Shown: one piece after another, positions 56,695-64,000 of the stretch | Position numbering within the stretch: position 1 is the stretch's first letter | Layout: the number at the start of each line of letters is the position of its first letter | Assembly: GCA_037974665.1 (NCBI GenBank) | Contig: CM075778.1 | Coordinates: 8,731,001 to 8,795,000 of the forward strand | Length of the DNA stretch: 64,000 nt | Source: Ehretia macrophylla | Taxonomy: Eukaryota; Streptophyta; Magnoliopsida; Boraginales; Ehretiaceae | Direction: 5' to 3' | Position numbers and translations under genes: made by a program | Notes under the pieces: generated by a model | Told to the model about the DNA's origin: nothing | What the model saw: only the letters and a program-made list of their open reading frames with translations | Databases searched by the model: none

Positions 56695-57760
56695 CTGATT
56701 TGGCGTCTTTTGGAGCCCAAATTCACACGTGCGAAGAGTGGTAGTAATTCGGATGCAGAAAATCCATACGCATCATTTTTCAATGGCCTTAATTCCAATG
56801 CTGATATGAAAGGTGTTCCGCGACCTTTGTTTACCAGACAAACATGTATAACATTTGATGAAGGGGTATGAATGATCTCCTTGTCTATAAAGTCAGAAGC
56901 AGCATCAGTAATGTTTACCGTATCCCAGTAATCAATGCCAACATAAATGTCAAATTCTGGAAATTTATTCCTGACATCATACTCTCCATGGTAGAAACTT
57001 GCCCTTATCAAATAACTCGTAGATTTCCCTTTCGCAGCAGGTCTAAGATTGTAGCAGTTTCTGATGCCTTCTGAAAAACTTCTGACATATGTTGGGTATC
57101 GGCGCTGCGGAATGGTTGGGGACAAGCAGTATCACGCAGCTAAAATATGAATGAGAACAGAGAAAGTAGAGACTCAAGATTTACGTGAAAAACCCTCAAA
57201 TAAATCGAGAAAAAAACCACGGGCAAATAATGGAGGATTTCACTATGATGTGGAGTATTTTACAATAACCTTCTCTCTAATATAAGGAGAGAACAATATC
57301 ATTCTCTCAAATAATAGGAGAAACTAACTCTCACTCATAAATATAGAACAACAAAAGAGGAAGAGAACTACTCAAGAGAAAGCTTATGTTTTCTCTCTAT
57401 CTTGGAATGTTTGGTGATGCAAAATGGTGAAGTTTGAGCATCTATTTATAAGCTCATCTTGCACAAAAAGTCTTCCCACATGTAATGTGAATTCAACCCA
57501 AAATTGTGTGTGCCTAACTTTGCAATCAAAGATTTTTCTTCATTTCCCATTGTTTTTTGTCTTCTTTTGACTTGTACCAAAATTTTATTTGTTCACAACA
57601 TATTGGTAGTAGCGATCAAGAAATTCACTCTTGTAAGTAGGAGATATACTCTTACTTTCGCCAGTGTCTATGAAGAGTGCATCTGAAACGCATTGTATGC
57701 CCGTTCTCTCATCAGTATAGTTGATATCCTCAGAGGTTCCACAATCTAAGCTTATGAAGC
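56695..57760 (-). pseudogene. Exon 2: malectin-like domain, first half, split by a solo LTR
   Basis: 57760-57598 encodes GFISLDCGTSEDINYTDERTG and FIDTGESKSISPTYKSEFLD, the standard opening of plant malectin-like domains (PF12819 type). 57089-56695 continues VRSFSEGIRNCYNLRP, YLIRASFYHGEYD, FPEFDIYVG and FISALELRPL. Removing the 508-bp insertion with one copy of its target duplication leaves YYQYVRSFSEG, exactly what the family has. The donor is GTTAGA at 56694. Confidence 0.83.
57090..57597 (-). mobile_element. Solo LTR (copia-like) in malectin exon 2
   Basis: Bounded on the minus strand by TGTGAACAAAT and GATACCCAACA, with a perfect 5-bp target duplication (acata on the plus strand at 57085-57089 and 57598-57602). 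It carries a TATA-like TATAAATAG near 57446 and matches 18960-19260. At 508 bp with TG..CA ends and no internal region, it is a solo LTR. It looks whole and fairly young. Confidence 0.82.
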
Positions 57761-57868
57761 CTGTGGAAGAAGAGAAAGAGCTAATTGATATCATTAGGTA
57801 TAAATAAATATTCAGCCACATACTTAAAAGTATCTATCATGACAGTAGTCTTTGCTAGTTTGCATTAC

Positions 57869-57956
57869 CTGACTGATTATCCTCGGCACGAATAACTACT
57901 GCAGGAAACAAAGCACAAAGCAACATAAGGAAGAAACACTGTAATAACAACTCCAT
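57869..57956 (-). CDS. Exon 1: signal peptide of remnant 3
   Basis: ATG at 57956-57954 starts MELLLQCFFLMLLCALFPAV, a hydrophobic secretion signal, then VIRAEDNQS. The exon ends in phase 1 at a GTAATG donor and joins GC TTC to give SGFISLDCG. This start fits the usual short first exon of the family, so it was preferred over the downstream Met at 57821, which lies in the intron. Confidence 0.8.
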
Positions 57957-59646
57957 GAGCATTGGATTCGTTACTATACACTTTCGAGGGCTTTTAACCT
58001 TATTAATTCACTTTGTATGATAAAAATAAAGTGATTTTTAACAATACTTATAATTTAGATGTGTTAGCAACGAACGTGCTTGGCAAGATTTATATGATGC
58101 CCTGAAAGCATTTATGAATCAATCTTAAACAGCTAATTTATGGTACTAATTAGCATGCAATTCGTGATACACATTAACCATTTGGTCTTCTCTACTTATT
58201 GGTGATTCACACTGTGGATCAAGAACCAAGTTACTTGTATCTTTGCCTGAGCCTCCTCAATGTGGCATAAAATTATTTTGGTGGGTCATGCATGCAGATA
58301 TTTATGTTGGGGACATCATGATTATGCAGAAATTTATGTTGGGGACATCATGATTTTTGAGCGGGGTTCAAAAAATGACGGTGAGAAAGAACATCAACGC
58401 CGTTTAAAGCACAGGAGAAACGCTCAAATAAACCAATAACTAGGGGTTTATTTCAATCAATTTTTTTTTTTTTGGTCAGAATATTTCAATCATTTGATCA
58501 TCACAAATTCAAAGAAAACAAAAAATTATAGGCGATTCCTGAGAGTTTTTCCCCTTTTTTTGGTTGTCTTTCTTTTGAGTAAGAGTTAATTTTTCATTAT
58601 AATTAAGAGATAGTGTGATTGTTATAACTTATATAACAAAGTGAAATTTTTTGATGATTATCACTGAGCATTTCTCTAATGGTAAGAGGTCTCGAAATTA
58701 ATTCTCAGAGTTTATAACATCCTTATGATATAGTATTGGCTATAGGCTCCACTTTGAATATATTGTACCACTTAAAATTCAGATTTGGATTCCCAATAAG
58801 ACTGCTTATGTGATAATATTATTATAGAATAATTTTAATTGTTCATTTACTAAGAAAATATCTGAACCCTTGATTGAATATCAAATAAAATTAACCCACA
58901 ATCTTTTGTTTCTAAGATATCTTTAACTACAATAGGACTTCAACTTGTCTTTAATATTAGACTTAACTTTGAGCCACGACCTAACACTACTATTAGGAGT
59001 TTCACATAATGAACTAAAGAGTAAAGAGAATGATTTCTTCTACATGAAAAGATTATGAAAATAATGAGTTATTAATAAATATGTGTAGGGTCAAGATCCA
59101 TTTAAGTTAAGTTAAGTTAAGACTCATTTACTCTCAAATTATTTGGTCTCGCTATAACAACTACTTTGGGGAGACTTCAGCAAAGATTCAGGCTGGTCAA
59201 TCACGAATGTCATGTACAATTTGAATTATCATGTAGTATAATAATTGTTTGGTTATATATACAGTTGCCAGCTCCGAAAACTTATTTGACGCGGTTTGCT
59301 GTGCTTGCTGGGCACCGAAAAACTTTGGTGCAGTGACTCTACAGGCTGGTCGTTGCTAACATCATCTAGTACATTAATAAGGCCGAAACCCCTTGAGTGC
59401 ATGACGAATCCAATACCAATGGAATTTTTACGCTTCTCCCTTGTGTTCCTTTATGATTTGTTTCTTGCATCGCTATTCATGCCCAGGAGAATCCGCTAGG
59501 TTGGCGAGTAGATTACCGTCAAGAATCCAATTATTGTACATAAATAAAATTAAACTTTTAATTATATAAGATCTTAAGTTCTTCCATCTAAAATCAATTA
59601 GTTTTAAGATAAAACTTCAAATTATTTATTAAGAGTGGATCGAGAC
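57957..59646. other. Upstream flank of remnant 3 and intergenic sequence
   Basis: No gene is supported. A weak TATA-like GTATAGTAA lies on the minus strand about 20 bases before the start codon, too close to be convincing. A 32-bp unit (atgcagatatttatgttggggacatcatgatt) is duplicated head-to-tail at 58292-58355. The ORF at 59296-59499 has no recognisable content. Confidence 0.5.
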
Positions 59647-59850
59647 AAGGGCGGAGCCCAGCCCCGGCCCCCCCAATATTTTTTTTAAAAAAAAATTTAT
59701 GTAATATTATTAAAAAAAAGTTACTGTCATTAAAAAAAATCTATGTAATATCATTAAAAATAAGTTAACGGCCCCTTTTTTTTCCCTTATAATGAATGTT
59801 TTTATTTGAATTTTGGCACCCTAATTTTAAAATTCTAGCTTCACCCCTAA
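59647..59850. mobile_element. hAT-type MITE (about 204 bp)
   Basis: Ends AAGGGCGGAGCCCAG and (minus strand) TTAGGGGTGAAGCTAG are similar inverted repeats of the GGGGCGGAGCTAG kind seen in plant hAT MITEs. Flanks atcgagac (59639-59646) and atcgacag (59851-59858) agree at 6 of 8 positions, as for an aged 8-bp duplication. Confidence 0.55.
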
Positions 59851-59883
59851 ATCGACAGCTTCTTTTTTGTGGGGACTGGGGCC

Positions 59884-60064
59884 AATAGCGGATCTACCTT
59901 GGTGCTAGTGTGAGCCCAAATTTTCCTTAAGATCTATGTGTATTTATTCTAAATTTTCTTGAAAATATGTTCAATATTAGTATGAAAAAGGTAAATTAGT
60001 CCCACTAAAATAAATATCAACATTATAACCCCCATTGAAATAAAACTCTAGATCCGCTCCTAGC
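59884..60064. mobile_element. Second hAT-like MITE (about 180 bp)
   Basis: The left end AATAGCGGATCTACC pairs with the minus-strand right end AGGAGCGGATCTAGAG. It lies only 34 bases from the previous MITE. No clear target duplication was found, so the borders are approximate. Confidence 0.4.
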
Positions 60065-60563
60065 TAGAACTATATATGTTTAATTTAATTGAATTTTTTT
60101 TTTGTGTCCAAATTCCTATCAAAATGTACAGATATCTATTATCACATTTTACTTAACATAGTATTTTATTTATCAATTAAAATTCTATTTGTCCAAGAAT
60201 TAAAGTCCATCTTTGACCCATTATGCGAAATGATTTTTTAGAAAAATAACACATTATCAGTTTTAATGAGATATTGCTATGAAATAAATAAAGAGATTAA
60301 AGATACTATAAAGTTAATATGTAAAATTATAATAAAGTAAAGAAAAATATAAAAAAGAAGATCACCTTGAAAAATTTCAACTAGAATTTCATATTGGCAT
60401 GGAAAGAGTGAGATAAAATAAAAGTCTAAAGTAAGATTGCGTGCTTTTTCATACTAAAATAAATACTAATGAACATTTTTAGCCTGAAGATGATATTAAT
60501 TAATTTATCATTTCCAAATATTCTGAAAATTTTATTTTGTAAAGTAAATAATAAAGAAGATAA
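60065..60563. other. AT-rich intergenic stretch
   Basis: No gene, repeat partner or structure was recognised. Confidence 0.5.
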
Positions 60564-61028
60564 AGGTTAAACTTCAGTCAAAAATGAAAATTATATATAA
60601 CTTCATCAGTTTAGTTTATTTAAATAGGTACCTAAAATAGAATTGATAGTTTTGATAAATTATTTTAGTCAATTATATTTAATATTATTGACATTATTAG
60701 TCCAACTAGTTTTTTCTGTCTAATTTTTAATTTTAAAATCACGTGACGTGCACGTGCATAGTAATATTTCAATTTTTTAAGAGTAAAACTGACATTAGTA
60801 TTCTTAACACATAATACAAATGTGTTAAATATATCCAAACAGTACCTTCAAGAGTATATACATGCGCGTCATGTGATTTTAACGTTAAAAATTAGACAGA
60901 AAATACGAGTTGGACTAACGACATCAATAATGTTAAATATAATAGACTGAAAGATCTATTTAGAAAGATAATGAATGAAAGTGTTGATTAAACTAAAAAT
61001 AATAGCTATTTATGACATTTACCCTTAA
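60564..61028. repeat. Large imperfect inverted repeat (fold-back MITE-like)
   Basis: Left arm words (ttagtccaacta, tttctgtctaatttttaa, aaaatcacgtgacg at 60690-60745) are inverted at the right (cgtcatgtgatttt, ttaaaaattagacagaaaa, gttggactaa at 60872-60922). The pairing extends weakly outward to roughly 60564 and 61028. No coding content. It sits just upstream of the lone kinase-family exon. Confidence 0.65.
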
Positions 61029-61139
61029 CTAACATAAGCTTCATAGACGCATTTATTGCCCATTTCTTTACACTTTTGAACTATTGCGTGTTTTACATAT
61101 CGATCTTTCCTTAATTCAAATATATCTATGGTTGTTTAG

Positions 61140-61278
61140 TTGCTGCTATAATCGGCATCAAATCGATGTACCATGTGACTAAAACCTGGCAAGGTGACCC
61201 TTGTGGACCGAAATCATTTGAATGGAGTGGTCTCAATTGCAGCTATGAAGGTTTCAATTCCCCGAGGATCATATCAGT
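61140..61278 (+). pseudogene. Lone malectin-LRR linker exon, receptor kinase remnant 4
   Basis: 139 bp, the same length as exon 4 of remnant 3, encoding AAIIGIKSMYHVTKTWQGDP, then CGPKSFEWSGLNCSYEGFN and SPRIISV. It has a TTTAG acceptor and a GTATGG donor. Neither the preceding malectin exon nor a following LRR or kinase exon is visible on the plus strand, so it is either an isolated relic or part of a gene whose other exons have been removed by the transposon insertions around it. Orientation is opposite to remnant 3. Confidence 0.83.
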
Positions 61279-62025
61279 GTATGGCTCTTGGTTTTTTCGC
61301 CAAAATATTTGCAAGTTCATTCGCTTCAATCTTATCCCTGATTGCTTTTAATGCTTTTCCAACTTTTAATATGGAATGTTGCTTTTGCTAATCATTTTAG
61401 ATAAGTCTAATTTTGTCAAAACATTTTTATTGTTAACGGGTGATGCTTCATGGCATTATTTGGAAAAATCTGAAAGATTATGAAACTTTTCAATTTGATA
61501 AGCATACTGCGAGGTGGAGGAGGTAGAGTGGTGGTGGCCGAATTAAGTGATGATCTCACTTAAAAATTTAAATTTTTAGTAAAAAGTTTATTGTATTTTT
61601 TTATTGTGCTCGATATATCTCTTATGTGTAGGTTAGATAGTTATTTATTTATTTATTATTATTGAACATTACACAGGAACATAATTTTAGAAATGGGTGG
61701 TGATAAGTTTTGAACCTTAGACCTTTTGATACTTAAGCTCTATATCACGTTAAATGGTCAACTCATTAACCTTTTAGCGGGAGATTTGTTATATTTATTT
61801 ATTGTGTTCAACAAGCTTTTAGATGAGGTGATAATATAATATAGTATCAAAGTTTAGATAACAAAAAGTTATGGTTTCAAAATTCACCATCATTTGTTTG
61901 TTAAATTACGGCCAAGTGTAAAGCTTAGTAAAAAAAAAAAAAAAAAAAAACCTGTCTAGCTTATACCTGAGAGGGTGTGTTGAACACAATAAATAAATAT
62001 AACAAACTCTTTTATAATTGCTTAA
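61279..62025. other. AT-rich sequence with a small inverted repeat
   Basis: Two ~33-base arms (agatttgttatatttatttattgtgttcaac near 61782-61812 and its inverse near 61980-62012) enclose ~165 bases with a poly-A run (61931-61950). This could be a small MITE. No coding sequence was seen. Confidence 0.5.
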
Positions 62026-63486
62026 GATTTTGAATAAACGATTTAACACCCCACCCCCCTGCCCCCCTCCCCCCACCAGTGTTTTATCAAAAGTACATAA
62101 TACCCAATGTATTTTAAGACGTATCTGATTACCCTTCTGTATTTTATAAAAATAGTTGAATACCTCATGTGTTTTATAAATAAGCTAATTACCTCATGTG
62201 TTTAAAAACATATTTGAATACCCCATGTATTTTTAAAAACGTAGCTAATACTCCCTATTAAAATAAATAATTTTTCTAATAGAAACGGACAATCAGTTAC
62301 GTTTTTAAAAATACGATAGGGGTGACAGATCTGGGAGGTATGGATACTGGTGCCGGTGGGGGATGGTGTAGGTGGTTAGGGACTACAGGGTTGAGAATAG
62401 GATAGGGGGTGGGGGGCTACGGGGTGGGGAATGGGATAGGGGGTGGGGGGTAGGGGGTGGGGTGGGTGGGGGACTGTAGGGGAGGGGGTCGGGTTTTGTT
62501 TTTTAAATTAGATCAGCCCCAATAGGGCTAAAGTCCTTTATTTCATTTTTTTTAAAGATTGGTGGAGACGGGCCATGCAGGTCCGCCCCTAAAATTTTGA
62601 GACGGACTATGAGGTCTGTCTCCAAAATTTTTTTAGAACATTTTTTTAAAAAAAAATTCTTTTAAAACTTTTTTTAAAAAAATTATACTAAAAAAATAAG
62701 CATTTTAAAACTTTTTTTAAACAATTTTTTCAAAAAACATTATATTACAATATTAAATATAAAATTAATTTTTTTTTGTTTTGGTTTTTTAAAAATAATT
62801 ATTCTCGGATCTAGGATTCACATCCAATAAATGAAATTAATACAATTTAAATATTAGTAAAATAATTTCTAGTATTGGAGACGGAGTTCATCTCTCGTCT
62901 CCAACTTTGGAGACGGGGTTGATCCCCTATCTCCATTGGAGACAAGCTAGGCTTCCCGTCTCCAACATTAGAGACAGGATTCAGCCTCGTCTCCAATGTT
63001 GGAGAACTCCCGTCTCCAATACGGAGACAGGAAAAAAATATAATTTTAAAAATATAATTATAATAAAATTGTATATTTAAAAATATAATTTCTATTACTC
63101 TTACCGAGCTATCACCAATTTGGTGATGGTCTAGTTTGGTCATCACTGAATTGGAGACAGCCAAGACTACTGTCATTGTTGGTGACGGTGTTTTTTGTTT
63201 GACACTATGTCGTCATCGTCCCGTCACAAAACTGACGTCAACATTTTCCTTTACCAAGTCGTCGCCGTATTGGTGAAGGATGGCGGTGGTCTATCGTAAA
63301 ATTTAATTTTTTTTGTAGTGTACGTTTTTAAAACACATGAGGGGTAATCAACTTATTTATAAAATGCAGAAGGTATTCAGCTATTTTTATAAAAATAGGA
63401 GGTAATCAGCTATGTTTTAAAATATAAAGGGGTATTGTACACTTTTGACAAAACACATGAAGATGTTAAGTCGTTTACTCTAAAAT
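62026..63486. repeat. Long inverted repeat enclosing a CACTA end and G-rich tract
   Basis: The left arm (about 62026-62260) and right arm (about 63321-63486) are inverted relatives. Shared words are gttttatcaaaagt-aca, attttataaaaatag-tgaatac, ttttataaataag-t-attac and ctcatgtgttttaaaaac. Between them, the sequence ending TTTTTTTTGTAGTG at 63320 is the right end of a CACTA-type element, with inverted 'ggagacgg/ccgtctcc' words at 62880-63030. No left CACTA end was found. 62380-62490 is very G-rich. Confidence 0.65.
62570..63320. mobile_element. Partial CACTA-type element 2 (right end)
   Basis: It ends TTTTTTTTGTAGTG, the inverse of CACTACAAAAAAAA. Subterminal words of two kinds occur: GGAGACGG/CCGTCTCC (62880-63030) and GTGACGG/CGTCACC-like (63110-63290). 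A matching left end was not found and there is no transposase ORF; the minus-strand frame 62847-63176 only translates the repeats. Confidence 0.55.
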
Positions 63487-64000
63487 TTTAAATAAAGTAG
63501 TAGTGGTCTGGTGGTAGAGGAGGTGGTTGAGGTGGTGGTCTTGAGATATAATATAGTAGTATGTCTTGTGTCTATCTTTTTGCTATATATATAAGAGGTG
63601 TTATGGGTATATTTGTTCTCCTTGTTTACTCTAAAATATTTTCACAACTTAAAAAAAGTTAGATCCCACCATGTCACATGGAAATAAAAATTGAAAAATT
63701 CATGAGAATATTGAACCTTTTTTTATTCTACAAATTTATAAACATAATAATATCACATTTCTAACTTTACTTTCTCAAGAATCGTATAAAATTTCACGAA
63801 CCAAATACCCTTAGCCTAGAATAAGAGTATAGAAAAGAAAAGGTTATCATACGAGTGTGGACAAAGTTGAAGGAATATATTAATGCATCCAAACTTCAAG
63901 GAGAAATTTAAGAAGGGATAGCAAAATAAAATCCAAAATAGTATCTGGTCAATAATGAACATTGATGGGGTACTCATTAGATTTTGGTTTTATAATAGGT
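63487..64000. other. Terminal intergenic stretch
   Basis: A GGT-rich patch at about 63496-63542 and otherwise AT-rich sequence. No gene is visible before the window ends. Confidence 0.5.

Larger units (their letters stand above)
50908..57956 (-). pseudogene. Malectin-like LRR-I-type receptor kinase, near complete but broken (remnant 3)
   Basis: On the minus strand the exons are 57956-57869 (signal peptide), 57760-57598 plus 57089-56695 (split by a solo LTR), 56593-56084, 55951-55813, then 53494-53292, 53087-52961, 52881-52816, 52710-52521 and 51298-50908. All have GT..AG borders. The product would be a plasma-membrane receptor kinase with an extracellular malectin-like domain, a short LRR zone, one membrane span and a Ser/Thr kinase. 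The LRR and membrane exons expected between 55813 and 53494 are not visible. A one-base shift lies near 56484, and the 66-bp exon has an in-frame TGA. The kinase keeps [16 protein letters not shown] lysine, HRDVKCSN and DFG, with LADFG changed to LPDFG. I judge it a pseudogene, though the final exons are open and two of the faults could be assembly errors. Confidence 0.85.

Noticed and set aside
57585-57821. A gene starting at the Met at 57821
   Set aside because: That Met lies in the intron before exon 2; the signal-peptide exon at 57956-57869 with matching splice phase is the better start.
59296-59499. 67-residue ORF upstream of the orphan kinase exon
   Set aside because: No domain, no matching exon in the other kinase copies, and no sensible reading on the opposite strand.
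62847-63176. 109-residue minus-strand ORF
   Set aside because: It translates repeated 'ggagacgg' subterminal words of a CACTA end; no protein family resemblance.

Overview
This window is nuclear DNA from a flowering plant, most likely a eudicot; I cannot name the species. The signs are plant-type introns (GT..AG, AT-rich), receptor-kinase exons of the malectin/leucine-rich-repeat type, and dense Ty1-copia and Ty3-gypsy retroelements inserted one into another, plus CACTA and small inverted-repeat DNA transposons. I see no rRNA gene, intact tRNA gene, CRISPR array or prokaryotic operon.

Layout. 1-18947 is a nested copia/gypsy block. The 3' end of a Sirevirus-like copia element (1-3121, open reading frame plus a complete LTR) abuts the gag of a second, internally deleted copia element (3122-18947). 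That second element is split by a large Athila-type gypsy element on the minus strand (4908-16055, with LTRs, primer-binding site, gag and pol). 18948-20355 is LTR-like and unassigned sequence.

20356-25408 and 43386-43442 hold two plus-strand receptor-kinase remnants with only C-terminal kinase exons. The last exon of the second is cut by a 17,977-bp insertion (25409-43385) with a perfect 5-bp target duplication. Inside that insertion, a chromovirus-type gypsy element on the minus strand (27807-40605) sits in LTR material of a related family, and a further 3.2-kb solo-LTR-like copy of the outer family (33974-37142) sits inside the chromovirus. This gives a readable four-step history.

44425-49676 is a probable Harbinger-type element containing a 4,255-bp CACTA element (45241-49495) with no transposase and elaborate subterminal repeat arrays. 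50908-57956 is the most complete host gene, a minus-strand malectin-like receptor kinase. It keeps signal-peptide, malectin and kinase exons, but the LRR and transmembrane exons are not visible, a solo LTR sits in the main malectin exon, and it carries a frameshift and an in-frame stop. 61140-61278 is a lone exon of a fourth family member on the plus strand. The rest of 57957-64000 is AT-rich and holds several MITE-like inverted repeats and a second CACTA end.

Together this looks like a decayed tandem cluster of LRR-I-type receptor kinases repeatedly hit by transposons. Equivalent exons keep identical lengths in every copy (66, 190, 391 and 139 bp), so the copies are recent duplicates. No copy looks functional as assembled. 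I found no convincing undescribed system. The most informative items are the insertion chronology, the stop codon shared by two kinase copies, and the coding-free CACTA element.
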